From: Rubrivirga litoralis
GTDB lineage: Bacteria > Bacteroidota > Rhodothermia > Rhodothermales > Rubricoccaceae
Assembly: GCF_031846415.1 (NCBI RefSeq)
Contig: NZ_JAVRHT010000001.1
Location: 124,001-188,000 of the forward strand
DNA length: 64,000 nucleotides
Reading direction: 5' to 3'
The notes under the pieces were generated by a model. The model did no database searches and had not been told where the DNA came from. It was given only the letters and a program-made list of their open reading frames with translations. Shown here piece by piece: positions 17,863 through 27,222 of this stretch (the stretch's first letter is position 1; each line of letters starts with the position of its first letter). Made by a program: the position numbers and the translations under genes.

Positions 17863-20175
17863 TCAGAACCGGACCTGCGCCGTCAGCCGCGCCGTGCGCG
17901 GGAGGACCGGGTGGAAGTGGACGTCCTCCACCCCGCCCTCGGGTTCGCCGCGCAGCCGCGAGGCGTAGTAGTAGCTGACGTCGACGTCGTCGGAGCCCAG
18001 CACGTTGAGCACGTCGAGCGAGACGGCGAGCCGGCTGAAGCGCCACCCCGCCTTCGCGTTCACGAGCGTCGTCGCGCTAGAGGTCACGGACCCGTCGCCG
18101 GTCAGCGGGCGCGGGCCGAAGTGGCGGACCTGGAGCGCCCCGACCGGCCCGGCCTCGCGGCCCGCGTAGACGCCGCCGGTCACGATCCGCCCGATCGAGT
18201 TCTCGATCCGGTCCTCGCCCTCGGGGACGTCCGTGAACCGCGACTCCGTGAGCGCCACGTCGAGCGTCACGTCGAGCCAGTCTGCCGCGCGGTAGTGGTT
18301 CGTGAGCTCGACGCCGTAGTGGAGGCTCGCGTCGCTCGCCTCCGTGCCGCCAGCGTCGCCGACGAAGAGGAGCTCCGAGTCCAGGCCGATGGCCCACAGC
18401 GCGACCGTCGACTGGAGGCCGGCGACGGCCGCCGTCCGCACGCCGAGCTCGGCCCCGCGCGTGCGCACGAGCGGGTCGACGCGGTCGACGGGTTCGCGGC
18501 TCGACGGGTCGACGGTGATCGTCGTGCCGCGGGCGTCGTTGCTGTGGAAGCCGAGCCCGGCGCTCGCGTAGACCTCGGTGCTCCGCCACGGCCCGAGCGC
18601 GAACCCGAGCTTGGGGCTCACGATGGCGTCCGTCTCGACGCCCGAGTTCGCGTCGAGGTCGCTCTCGACGTCGAACCGGAACGCGTCGGCGCGGACCCCG
18701 ACCGTCGTCCGCAGCCAGTCCGTCCACCGCGTCTCGTTGCGAACGTAGGCGCCGACCGTGCTCTCGGCCACGCGGTCGTCGCGGACGGTCCCCACGCGCA
18801 CGCGGTCCCGCGTGCGGAACAGGCCGACCCCGAAGATCTGGTCGTGCCGGAGGTCGACGCCGACCGTGTTCACGCCGCCCCGCCCGAGGCCGGGCGCGAG
18901 CCAGCGGTGCGAGGCGCCGCCGCCGGCGTAGAGCCGCCGGTCCTCCTGCTCGAACTGGTCGCCCTGGACGGGGTCGTCGAGGAAGTAGGTGAAGTTCGAG
19001 AACAGGTTGAGGTGGTAGTACGCCGCGTACGCCTCGACGCGCGTCCGCGCCGCGCTCGGCGCCGTCGTCTGGACCGCGCCGGCCAGCGTGTAGCGGCCCG
19101 TCGTGCCGCCGTTGGTGGGGTCGAGCGCGCCGAGCCGCGAGACCACCCCGCCCTCGACGGCGCGCCGCGCGATCTGGTCCGTCGCGTCCCAGCCGGTGTG
19201 GTAGGCCAGCGCCGTCACGGCGAGCCCGTTCGCCTCGGTCCCCCGCGAGTACTTCGCCACCCCGCTCACGAGCCCGCTGTTCTCGGGGTTCACCCACGGC
19301 CCGTCGTAGTACCGCCCGCGGACGGCGTAGAGGAGGTCGCCGCCGCTGGCCGCCGACGAGCCCGCGACGAGCCCCCCGTAGTCGCCGTCGGCCCCGGCCT
19401 CGGCCTGGGCGATGCCGGCGTCGAGCCGCCGGACCAGGCGGATCTCGGCGCGGCCGGCCGTCGAGAAGTCGCCGGCCTCGACGTTCTGCGGCCCCTTCTC
19501 GAACGCGACCCGGTCAACGAGCTCGGGGATGAGCGAGTTGAGGTCGAGGTAGCCCTGCCCGTGCGCGTGCGTCGGCAGGTTCATCGGGACGCCCTCGATC
19601 GTCGCCGAGAAGTCCGTCCCGTGGTCGAGGTTGAAGCCGCGCAGGAAAAACTGGTTGGCCTTCCCCGACCCGCTGTGCTGCGTCACGACCGTGCCCGGGA
19701 TCGTCTCGAGCACCTCGCCGACGCGCAGGAGCGGCCGGAGCCGGATCTGCTCCTGTCCGACGACCCCCTCCGACGCCGCCGTCGCGACGCCGACGAGGTT
19801 CGTCGCGCGCCCCTCGACCACGACCTCGCCGAGGTCGGCCTCGCCCCGCACGAGCGCCAGGTCGGCGCGCACCGCCCCGCCCGACGGGACCGTGACGGGC
19901 TGGGCCAGAACCCGGTATCCGACTGAGCTGGCGCGGAGCGTGTACGTGCCGGCCGAGACGCCGGGGATCTCGAACCGGCCGTCCGCGCGCGAGACGGCGT
20001 TGCGCCGGTCGCCCAGGACCACGTTGACGCCGGCGAGCGGCGTGCCCGTCCGCGCCTCGGTCACGGTCCCGACGACGCGGCCGGACGGGGCGGGGCGGGT
20101 CTGGGCGGAGGCGCTGCCGGAGACGAGGGCGCAGAGGAACGCGAGCCGCAGGAGGCGGCGGGGGAGCAGAGACAT
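17863..20175 (-). CDS. TonB-dependent receptor with CarboxypepD_reg domain (probable metal-associated)
   Basis: 770 residues. Signal peptide to SASAQ (25), carboxypeptidase-regulatory-like domain about 30-108 (TGTPLAGVNVVL, TYTLRASSVGY), TonB box LGEVVVEG (115-122), then the plug (NQFFLRGFNLDHGTDFS at 174-190). The plug motif with THAHGQGYLDLNSL (202-215) defines a receptor subfamily that recurs with DUF4331 and TPR genes. His residues in the plug suggest transition-metal or metal-chelate transport, but this is inference. Last gene of the DUF4331-TPR-His-rich operon; 120 nt of GC-rich sequence separates it from the His-rich gene. Confidence 0.85.
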   Translation of the reverse strand: MSLLPRRLLRLAFLCALVSGSASAQTRPAPSGRVVGTVTEARTGTPLAGVNVVLGDRRNAVSRADGRFEIPGVSAGTYTLRASSVGYRVLAQPVTVPSGGAVRADLALVRGEADLGEVVVEGRATNLVGVATAASEGVVGQEQIRLRPLLRVGEVLETIPGTVVTQHSGSGKANQFFLRGFNLDHGTDFSATIEGVPMNLPTHAHGQGYLDLNSLIPELVDRVAFEKGPQNVEAGDFSTAGRAEIRLVRRLDAGIAQAEAGADGDYGGLVAGSSAASGGDLLYAVRGRYYDGPWVNPENSGLVSGVAKYSRGTEANGLAVTALAYHTGWDATDQIARRAVEGGVVSRLGALDPTNGGTTGRYTLAGAVQTTAPSAARTRVEAYAAYYHLNLFSNFTYFLDDPVQGDQFEQEDRRLYAGGGASHRWLAPGLGRGGVNTVGVDLRHDQIFGVGLFRTRDRVRVGTVRDDRVAESTVGAYVRNETRWTDWLRTTVGVRADAFRFDVESDLDANSGVETDAIVSPKLGFALGPWRSTEVYASAGLGFHSNDARGTTITVDPSSREPVDRVDPLVRTRGAELGVRTAAVAGLQSTVALWAIGLDSELLFVGDAGGTEASDASLHYGVELTNHYRAADWLDVTLDVALTESRFTDVPEGEDRIENSIGRIVTGGVYAGREAGPVGALQVRHFGPRPLTGDGSVTSSATTLVNAKAGWRFSRLAVSLDVLNVLGSDDVDVSYYYASRLRGEPEGGVEDVHFHPVLPRTARLTAQVRF

Positions 20176-20295
20176 GGGGAGTCGGTAGAGAGAGCGGCAC
20201 GCCGAAGCGGCCGGCCGGCAGAACAGGCGGGGGCGGGGCGGCCGGAGCGTCCGGCCGCAGAACCAGGGCGCCCACGGGGGCGGGGCGCGTCGGCT

Positions 20296-20982
20296 CTAGC
20301 CCCGCCCGAGGGGCGGCGGCGTCTCGACCGAGAGGCTGGTCCACGCTGGACCCACCCCGCCCGGCGCGGGCGGGGCGGCGGCCCGCGGCGGCGGGCCGGG
20401 CACGGGCGGCGCCTCCGGCTGCCGGTGCTCGTCGAGCGAGACGGGCGCCACGACCGCCGGCTCCGGGGCGGGCGCCCCGTGCGTGTGGGGCACGCCGTCG
20501 TGCTCGTGGACGCCCGCCCCGCCCGGCAAACGGCCCGCGTGCTCCCGCCCCGCCCGCGCCGCGTCCGGCTCGGGCGGGGCGGCGTGGACGAGCACGGGGT
20601 ACGTGTGCCGGTGGAGGTCCGGCGCGGCGCTGTGCCCTCTGTGGCCGTCGGCGCCGTGCCCTCTGTGGCCGTCGGCGCCGTGCCCTCTGTGGCCGTCGGC
20701 GCCGTGCTCGTGGGCGCCGTGCTCGTGGGCCGCCCCGCCCCCGTGCCGGTGGCGAGCGCGGAGCGTCGGGAGCACGGGCTGCTCGCCGCCCGGCGTGCCG
20801 ACGACGAGGGGCGGGGCGGCGGCCGGCGCCGCGTGCGCGCCCGCCAGGTGCCCGAGCAGGCCGAGCCCCTGCCCCGCCGGCGTCGCCGCGAGCGCGGCGA
20901 CGTAGCCGGCCAGCGCGAGCGCGACCAGCGCCCCCCGGAGGGGGCGCGCGGCGCGGGCGGGGGGGAGCGGCGGGGCGGGCAC
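20296..20982 (-). CDS. His-rich membrane-anchored protein, candidate metal-binding partner
   Basis: 228 residues from the GTG at 20982, 14 nt after the TPR gene stop; no ATG is available. A Pro/Arg-rich N-terminus leads into one hydrophobic segment (~19-45, GALVALALAGYVAALAATP). The centre is His-dense: RHRHGGGAAHEHGAHEHG followed by three copies of the 8-residue unit GADGHRGH, then HEHDGVPHTHG near residue 175. The C-terminal third is Pro/Ala-rich. The composition suggests chelation of zinc, nickel or copper. Its place between a TPR protein and a TonB receptor supports a metal-uptake role. It may be specific to this locus; no family recognised. Confidence 0.6.
   Translation of the reverse strand: MPAPPLPPARAARPLRGALVALALAGYVAALAATPAGQGLGLLGHLAGAHAAPAAAPPLVVGTPGGEQPVLPTLRARHRHGGGAAHEHGAHEHGADGHRGHGADGHRGHGADGHRGHSAAPDLHRHTYPVLVHAAPPEPDAARAGREHAGRLPGGAGVHEHDGVPHTHGAPAPEPAVVAPVSLDEHRQPEAPPVPGPPPRAAAPPAPGGVGPAWTSLSVETPPPLGRG
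20632..20703 (-). repeat. 24-bp tandem repeat, three perfect copies, inside the His-rich gene
   Basis: The unit encodes one GADGHRGH octapeptide on the minus strand. Three identical copies suggest recent expansion and likely copy-number variation of the metal-binding segment. Confidence 0.9.
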
Positions 20983-20996
20983 GGCGGGCGGGGCGG

Positions 20997-22346
20997 TCAG
21001 CGCGCGGCCGACGTGGCCTGCACGGGCGCCGGCCCCATCGACGCGTGGAGCGCGCGGGCCTCGGCCTCGGCCGACGGGCTCTCGACGCCGAGGTGGCCGT
21101 CGAGCGCCAGCTGGAGGTGGCGGGCGGCCTCCCCGCCCCGCCCGGCCGCTTGGTAGATCCGCGCGGCCCGGTAGTGGACCATTGCGTCGCCGGTGTCCAA
21201 GCGCATCGCGCGCTCGATGTACGGGACGGCGTCGCGCGCCTTCCCCGTCTTGTAGAGCGTCCAGGCGTAGGTCTCGTTGGCGTGGAGGTGGCCCGGCCGG
21301 CGCGCGACCTGCTCCTTCGCCATCTTCAGGGCACGGCCGAGATCCTCGCCCCGGTCGGCCAGGAAGTCGGCCTCTTCCATGTCCACGATCTCGCCCATCT
21401 CGCGGGCGGCGTGGAGCGCCTTCAGGACGCGGTCGGCGGCGGCCTCTGCCTTCCGCCGGTCGCCGGCCGCCGTGTACGCCTCGACCAGCACCTCGTCGGT
21501 CGCCTCCATCGGGCGGAGCGCCCGGGACTCCTCCAAAAGGTGGACGGCCTCGTCGGCGTCGCCCCCGACGAGGGCGACGTGGCCGAGCCCTGTCAGCGCC
21601 GGTGCGAAGTCGGGCCGCTCCTCCAGGATGCCCTCGAAGATGAACGCGGCCGTGTCCGGCTTGGCCTGGCCGAGGTACAGGTTGCCCAGCTGGTACAGCG
21701 CCCACGCCCGCGAGCCCCGCCCGTACGGCTCCGCGTCGGCCGCGAGCGTCATGGCCGCGATGGCGCCGTCGGCGTCGCCGTGGAGCTCGCGGAGGTAGCT
21801 CGCACGCGAGTACGCCGGGAGCCCGGGGCGGAGCGTCTGGAGCCGGTCGGATGCCGCGACGGCCTCGTCGTACTCGCCCAACTCGACGAGCGCGTCGATG
21901 AGCGTGCCGTGGACGTAGGCGTGGTTCGGGTACGCCTCCAGGAGCTCCCGCGAGAGGTCGCGGGCGCGCTCGAACTCGTGGAGCTTGTTGTAGAGCGAGG
22001 CCTGGATCGTCTGCCCGTAGTAGTGGTCGGGGTCGATCTCGAGGGCCTCGGCGAGCCGCTCGGTGGCCTCGGGAATCAGCTCCGTCTCGCGGCCGTCCTC
22101 CTCAGCGAGCTGGATGAGCGCCTGAGCCAGACGCACGCGGACCTCCGCGGACCTGGGGGTCCGGCGGAGCTGGGCGCGGTAGTAGGCGACGGCGTCGGCC
22201 GCGTCCTCGAACTGGGCCGACGGCGAGACCTGGCCGTGGTCCTCGGGGAGCGGGGCGAGGCTCCGGTTGAGCCACACGATGCCCACGACGACGACGGAGA
22301 CGACGACGAGGGCGACGCCGAGAAAACGAGAGGTGCGTTCAGTCAT
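20997..22346 (-). CDS. Membrane-anchored TPR protein
   Basis: 449 residues. A single N-terminal helix (8-26, FLGVALVVVSVVVVGIVWL) is followed by about nine TPR repeats (e.g. AEVRVRLAQALIQLAEE, AWALYQLGNLYLGQAKPDTA, AWTLYKTGKARDAVPYIERA). It is probably inner-membrane anchored and extends into the periplasm. A protein of this kind regularly accompanies DUF4331 genes. Followed by the His-rich protein with 14-nt spacing. Confidence 0.8.
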   Translation of the reverse strand: MTERTSRFLGVALVVVSVVVVGIVWLNRSLAPLPEDHGQVSPSAQFEDAADAVAYYRAQLRRTPRSAEVRVRLAQALIQLAEEDGRETELIPEATERLAEALEIDPDHYYGQTIQASLYNKLHEFERARDLSRELLEAYPNHAYVHGTLIDALVELGEYDEAVAASDRLQTLRPGLPAYSRASYLRELHGDADGAIAAMTLAADAEPYGRGSRAWALYQLGNLYLGQAKPDTAAFIFEGILEERPDFAPALTGLGHVALVGGDADEAVHLLEESRALRPMEATDEVLVEAYTAAGDRRKAEAAADRVLKALHAAREMGEIVDMEEADFLADRGEDLGRALKMAKEQVARRPGHLHANETYAWTLYKTGKARDAVPYIERAMRLDTGDAMVHYRAARIYQAAGRGGEAARHLQLALDGHLGVESPSAEAEARALHASMGPAPVQATSAAR

Positions 22347-22368
22347 AACGGGGGAGGGAAAACGGGAA

Positions 22369-22403
22369 GGGGCGGGGCCGGACCCGAAGGCTGGCCCCGC
22401 CCC
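22369..22403 (-). terminator. GC hairpin between DUF4331 and TPR genes
   Basis: GGGGCGGGGCC and GGCCCCGCCCC pair over 11 nt around a 13-nt loop; a smaller GCTCGC/GCGAGC hairpin is next to it. It may attenuate transcription into the TPR, His-rich and receptor genes, leaving DUF4331 protein more abundant. Confidence 0.45.
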
Positions 22404-22443
22404 CCGAGGGCGACCGCTCGCTCAGGCGAGCACCGGCCGTCCG

Positions 22444-24708
22444 CTAGCGGACGACCGTCGCCTGGCGCGTCGCGACCGTCTCACCGCCGATCTGGAGCCG
22501 GTAGAGGTACGTCCCCGACGCGAGCCGGCCCGCGTTCCAATCGACCGTGTGCGTCCCGACCGCGGTCGGGCGGTCGTAGACCGTCTCCACGAGCCGGCCG
22601 CGCACGTCGTACACGTCCAGGCGGACGTCGCCGGCGCGGGCGACGTGGAACTGGATCGCCGACGTGGCCGCGGTCGGGTTCGGGTAGTTCTGCTCCAGGA
22701 TGAACCCCTGGGGCACGCCCACCCCGACCCCGGTCGGCGTCGAGAAGTTTGCGTCGGGCGCGTCGGCGAGGTGCCGGCGGACGAACTCATACCCGTCGAA
22801 CGGCGTGGCGACGTACGGGAACTCAGTGAGGAACGGGATGTCGTTCTTCGTCGGCCCGGCCACGAACGCCAGCTCACGGAGGAGCTGCGGCGAGGCGAGG
22901 TCCGAGTAGTCCCCGGCCGTCGCGTCGTCCTCCGGGAGCCCGACGGCCGCGAGCACCACGCCCGCGACGGCCTGGAGCTCGATCGTCGTCACGTCGTCCT
23001 CGAGGCGGCGCCCGTTCGGGAAGCCGTCGAGGTGCGGGATGAACTCCTGGGCGGCCGTGCCGAAGGCGGGCACCGTGAGCCCGATCGCGGCAGCGCGGAC
23101 GAGGCCGAGGCGCGCCCAGCTCTTGAACTCGGCCGAGCTCCGATCCGTCGTGGGCACAGCCATGTTCAAGCGGAGCATGTCGCCGCCGTAGAGCCCGCCG
23201 TCAGGGGTCTGCGTGATGGGGAGGAACGTCTCGATGAACGGTTTCCCCTCGGTGAACTCGAGCGCGCCGTCGTTGTCCGTGTCCGCCACGAGGCCGCCCT
23301 TGCCCGTCGCGAGCTGGTACGGCGGCAGGTTCGGGACGCCGAAGTAGAAGATCGGGAAGAGGTCCACGCGGCGCGGCTCGCCCGGAGCCAGGAGGGCCGT
23401 CGGGCTGCCCCCGGAGACCGGGCGCGTCATGACCGAGAAGGCCGAGCCCGAGACGTCGAGCGCCCCGCTCGTGACGAGCGGGAGGACGGCCGCGGCGCCG
23501 TCGGCCCCGTTCGTGAAGTCGAGGCCGTCGCCCACCTCGCCCGGTGTGCCGTTGCCGTTGAGGTCGAGGGCGGGGTACGCGTTCTGCTGGACCGTGAGGG
23601 CGTCGCTCAGGCCCGGCACGTTCTCGCCGAACATCCCGTTCCCCATGTAGAGCGCGAGCTCGGGGTTGAAGAAGTACTCCGCGAAGTCCTGCTCGTCGCG
23701 GCTGTACGGCGTCGTGTAGTTCCAGCGGTCCTTCTCACCGATCGGGATGATGACCTCGTTGGTGAGGGGCATCCCGAGGCGCGAGACCTGGATGTAGGGG
23801 CCGGTCTCGGTCGGGGCCGAGCCGTCGCGGGCGAGCGTGCGGACCTGGGTGCGCGAGGCCGAGGCCCACACGCCGATCACGTAGTCGCGGTCGAGGAAGG
23901 CGTCGTCTGCGACGTCGTCAGCGTCCATCCCGTTCTTCTGGAGCGTCGAGATCGGGACGCGGAGGATGAGCGAGTGCGCGTTGTAGCCGGCGACGGCGTC
24001 GCGGGCGAGGGCGTCGTTCCGCTCGTTCTCGCCGAACTGCTGGCGGATGTGGCCCAGGTCGAACACGCCGCCGAGGTCGACGAAGAACGGGTCGTCGCGA
24101 GGGCCGACGAAGACGGTCTCGCCGCCGCCGCCGCTGGCGTTGATGACGGCGTCCTCGACGAGGTCGAGGTAGTCCTCGCCCAGGCCGACCGCCGACTCGA
24201 TGGAGCGCGGGCCGACGTGGGCCGGCGGGGTGTAGCCGTCCTGGATGATGGTCTGGAAGGAGCGGCCGCCGTCCGTGCTCTTCTCGAGCGTGTACGACGT
24301 GTTGAGGTTCTCCTTGCCGAGGCGGATGTTGAAGAACGTCGACGGGTCCTCGTTGACGCGCGTGAACGTGAACCGGTAGGTGATGTCGTCGGTCGCCGAG
24401 CCCAGTGCGCCGGCCGAGGTCTGGTTCTTGACGTGGATCTCGTACCGGATGTTCTCGCCGAAGTGGTTGTAGTTCGGGCCGCCGTCGGGGTGCGAGAGCG
24501 GGATGTAGTTAGCGACGAGGATGACGCTGCCGTCGTCGTTCGGGTCGCGGAACGCGTAGACGTCCGTGTTGTCGGCGAGCGGGTCGTCGGCGATGAGCGG
24601 GGCCTCGCGGTGGCTGGAGGCGTCGGAGTAGGGAGGGGCCAGGAGGCCGGCCGTGAGGACCAAGCCGGCCACCGCCGCTCCGGCCAAAAGGGGTCGCAGT
24701 GAACGCAT
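22444..24708 (-). CDS. DUF4331 secreted protein with T9SS sorting domain
   Basis: 754 residues. The start is taken at the ATG 24708 because it gives a clean signal peptide (MRSLRPLLAGAAVAGLVL); a longer frame exists upstream. SSHREAPLIADDPLADNTDV (31-50) is the DUF4331 signature, as are NYIPLSHPDGGPNYNHF and YEIHVKN. The C-terminus is a T9SS type A sorting domain (YPNPTAATS, YDVRGRLVETV, GTYLYRL). Surface or secreted location expected; molecular function of the family is unknown. First gene of an operon with TPR, His-rich and TonB-receptor genes. Confidence 0.9.
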   Translation of the reverse strand: MRSLRPLLAGAAVAGLVLTAGLLAPPYSDASSHREAPLIADDPLADNTDVYAFRDPNDDGSVILVANYIPLSHPDGGPNYNHFGENIRYEIHVKNQTSAGALGSATDDITYRFTFTRVNEDPSTFFNIRLGKENLNTSYTLEKSTDGGRSFQTIIQDGYTPPAHVGPRSIESAVGLGEDYLDLVEDAVINASGGGGETVFVGPRDDPFFVDLGGVFDLGHIRQQFGENERNDALARDAVAGYNAHSLILRVPISTLQKNGMDADDVADDAFLDRDYVIGVWASASRTQVRTLARDGSAPTETGPYIQVSRLGMPLTNEVIIPIGEKDRWNYTTPYSRDEQDFAEYFFNPELALYMGNGMFGENVPGLSDALTVQQNAYPALDLNGNGTPGEVGDGLDFTNGADGAAAVLPLVTSGALDVSGSAFSVMTRPVSGGSPTALLAPGEPRRVDLFPIFYFGVPNLPPYQLATGKGGLVADTDNDGALEFTEGKPFIETFLPITQTPDGGLYGGDMLRLNMAVPTTDRSSAEFKSWARLGLVRAAAIGLTVPAFGTAAQEFIPHLDGFPNGRRLEDDVTTIELQAVAGVVLAAVGLPEDDATAGDYSDLASPQLLRELAFVAGPTKNDIPFLTEFPYVATPFDGYEFVRRHLADAPDANFSTPTGVGVGVPQGFILEQNYPNPTAATSAIQFHVARAGDVRLDVYDVRGRLVETVYDRPTAVGTHTVDWNAGRLASGTYLYRLQIGGETVATRQATVVR

Positions 24709-24793
24709 TTGGAAAAGGGGAGGATAGGGGGTCGGGATGTGACCAAGTAAAGGGGATGCGGGCACCAGGAACAAGACTAGATTGTGCCCACTA

Positions 24794-24803
24794 AGTGATC
24801 ACT
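24794..24803. promoter_or_regulatory. Perfect palindrome AGTGATCACT between divergent genes
   Basis: A 10-bp palindrome in the 143-bp space shared by the DUF4331 operon and the divergent STAND ATPase. A candidate operator site only by position. Confidence 0.3.
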
Positions 24804-24851
24804 CGGGTAGGAGGAGGCCCGAGGCACATGTAGGACGACCCCTTAGGCCCC

Positions 24852-26972
24852 ATGCCCCCTGCTCCGAAGGACGGGCCGCCGCCCCGCCCGACCACCCTCG
24901 GCGCCCACCTCGACCGGGCACGCCACGCGCAGTTCGTCGGGCGCGCCGCCGAGCTCGGCGCCTTCGCCGAGGCCCTCCGTGCCGACCGCCTCCCGTTCCA
25001 CGTCGCGCACGTGTGGGGGCCGGGCGGGATCGGCAAGACGGCGCTCCTGGACGAGGTGGCCCGGCTGTGCGACGAGGCCGCCGTCCCCGTGGTGCGCGTG
25101 GACGGGCGCGACCTCGACCCGGAGCCCGCGGCCGTGGCCCGGGCCGCGGCGCCGCTCGGCGGCGGGCGCTCCGTGCTCCTCGTCGACACGTACGAGCGGC
25201 TCGGGGCGCTCGACGGGTGGTTCCAGCGCACGTTCGTGCCCGGCCTGCCGGCCGGCGTCCTCGTCGTGCTCGCGGGCCGCGACCGCCCCGCCCCCGAGTG
25301 GCGCGTGGGGTGGGGCGGGGCGGTCCGCATGGTCGCCCTCCGTAACCTCGGCGTCTCCGACGCCCAGGCGTTCCTGGACCGCCGCGGCGTGCCGGGCGAG
25401 GCGTGGGAGGGCGTCCTCTCGTTCACGCACGGGCACCCGCTCGCGCTCGCGCTCGTGGCCGAGCGGTTCCGCGAGCGCCCGGACGCCGCCCCGCCCGCGT
25501 TCGACGCCGCGCACGAGCCGGCCGTCGTCCGCGCGCTGCTCGACCGGTTCATGGCCGACGTCCCGACGCCGGCCCACCGAGCGGCCGTCGAGGGCTCCTC
25601 CGTGGTGCGGACGGTCTCGGAGCCGCTCCTGGCTGCCCTCCTGGGCGAGGGCGGGGCGGGCGGGGGCGGGGCGGGCGAGGGCGAGGGCGGGGGCGGGGCG
25701 GGCGAGGCGCACGAGGCGTTCGAGTGGCTCCGCGGGCTCTCGTTCGTCGAGGCGGGGCCGGCCGGCGTGCGCCTCCACGACCTCGTCCGCGAGACGGTCG
25801 AGGCCGACCTCCGGTGGCGCGACCCCGCCCGCTACGCGGCGCTCCACGGCCGGGCGCGGCGGCACTACTCGGGCCGCCTCCAGCGGCCGGCCTCGGACGC
25901 CGCTCGGCGGGAGACGCTGGCCGACTACGTCCACCTCTACCGCGACAACCCGGTCGTCCGGCCGCTGATGGGGCGGCTCCTCGCGGCGTGGGCCGGCGCC
26001 CGCGTCGAGGGTCCCACCCCGCTCGCGCCGGGCGACGTCGACGCCGTCGCCGCGCTCGCGGCCCGGCACGAGGGGGCGGCCTCGGCCGCCGTCGTCCGGA
26101 GGTGGGCCGAGCGCCGGCCGGAGGCCGTCGAGGTGTTCCGCGACGGGGGCGGGGCGGTCGCCGGGTTCCTCCTCACGCTCCGCCTCGGGCCGGCGGGGCC
26201 GGACGGCGACGCCTCGGACCCCGCCCTCGGCCCGGCGTGGGCGGCCGTCGGGGGGCGGCTCCGGCCGGACGAGACCGCCCTCCTGTTCCGGTCGTGGATG
26301 GACGCCGACGCCTACCAAGGCGTCTCGACGGTTCAGAGCCTGGTCTTCGCGCGGACCGTCCAATGCTACCTCTCGACGCCCGGGCTCGCCGTCTCGCTGT
26401 TGGCCGTGGCCGACCCCAACCTGTGGGCGCCCGTGTTCGCGTTCGCCGGGCTCCGCCCGTACCCCGAGGCCGCGTTCGCCGTCGGCGGGCGGGCGTACGC
26501 CGTGTTCGGGCGCGACTGGCGGGCCTCGCCGCCGGCCGAGTGGCTCGACGGGCTTGCGGGGCAGTCCCCGGACCGGGCGCCCGCCCCGCCCGCGCTCGAC
26601 GCCGCGGATGCGCTCGTGGTGCTGAGCGAGGGCGACTTCGCCGACGCCGCCCGCCGCGCGCTGAAGGCCTACGCCCGACCCCACCGGCTGGCCGACAACC
26701 CGCTCCTCCGGTCGCGCCTCGTCCGCGAGCGGGGCGGCGACGAGGTCGAGGCGCTGCGGGCGCTCCTGCGCGAGGCGGCCGAGGAGCTCCGCGCCGGCGT
26801 CCGCGACGTCCCCTACTTCCGCGCGCTCCAGGCGACCTACCTCGACCCCGAGCCCACGCAGGCGGCGGCGGCCGAGCGGCTCGGGCTCCCGTTCAGCACG
26901 TTCCGCCGCCACCTCGGCCGCGGCGTGGACCACGTGGTGGAGGCCCTGTGGCGCCGCGAGACGGGCGGGTAG
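24852..26972 (+). CDS. STAND-type ATPase regulator with C-terminal HTH-like segment
   Basis: 706 residues. QFVGRAAELGAF (27-38) marks the entry to an AAA/STAND domain. Walker A is GPGGIGKT (56-63) and a Walker B-like SVLLVDTYE is at 107-115. A Gly/Glu-rich linker at about 264-285 is encoded by tandem copies of the GGGCGGGG motif. A large alpha-helical sensor region follows, and the end carries PTQAAAAERLGLPFSTFRRHL (~668-688), a sigma-region-4/LuxR-like helix-turn-helix. Probably an ATP-switch transcription factor. It diverges from the DUF4331 operon, so that operon is its likely target (inference). Confidence 0.75.
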   Translation: MPPAPKDGPPPRPTTLGAHLDRARHAQFVGRAAELGAFAEALRADRLPFHVAHVWGPGGIGKTALLDEVARLCDEAAVPVVRVDGRDLDPEPAAVARAAAPLGGGRSVLLVDTYERLGALDGWFQRTFVPGLPAGVLVVLAGRDRPAPEWRVGWGGAVRMVALRNLGVSDAQAFLDRRGVPGEAWEGVLSFTHGHPLALALVAERFRERPDAAPPAFDAAHEPAVVRALLDRFMADVPTPAHRAAVEGSSVVRTVSEPLLAALLGEGGAGGGGAGEGEGGGGAGEAHEAFEWLRGLSFVEAGPAGVRLHDLVRETVEADLRWRDPARYAALHGRARRHYSGRLQRPASDAARRETLADYVHLYRDNPVVRPLMGRLLAAWAGARVEGPTPLAPGDVDAVAALAARHEGAASAAVVRRWAERRPEAVEVFRDGGGAVAGFLLTLRLGPAGPDGDASDPALGPAWAAVGGRLRPDETALLFRSWMDADAYQGVSTVQSLVFARTVQCYLSTPGLAVSLLAVADPNLWAPVFAFAGLRPYPEAAFAVGGRAYAVFGRDWRASPPAEWLDGLAGQSPDRAPAPPALDAADALVVLSEGDFADAARRALKAYARPHRLADNPLLRSRLVRERGGDEVEALRALLREAAEELRAGVRDVPYFRALQATYLDPEPTQAAAAERLGLPFSTFRRHLGRGVDHVVEALWRRETGG

Positions 26973-27169
26973 GACGGAGCGAGGCGGGGGGGACGGGCAG
27001 AGGGCGCCGGCCAAGCGGCACCGACCGGCGCGCCCGCCCCGCTCGCACAGAGGGCGACTGGGGGCGGGGCGGTCTCCACACCCGACCGGCACGCGGGCGT
27101 GGCGTGCCTGCGACGTGGGCAGAGTGGCCCCTCGCGGGGTGGCCCCGCCCACTCGTTTCTCCCCTCCCT

Positions 27170-27198
27170 CCGCCCCGCCCGAGGTGAGGGCGGGGCGG
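27170..27198. terminator. Perfect GC hairpin between convergent STAND regulator and fabF
   Basis: CCGCCCCGCCC and GGGCGGGGCGG pair around a 7-nt loop, about 25 nt before the fabF stop on the other strand. The rest of the ~250-nt space (26973-27222) has no gene. Confidence 0.6.
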
Positions 27199-27222
27199 CC
27201 GGTCTCTGCCCGTCCCCCAGCC

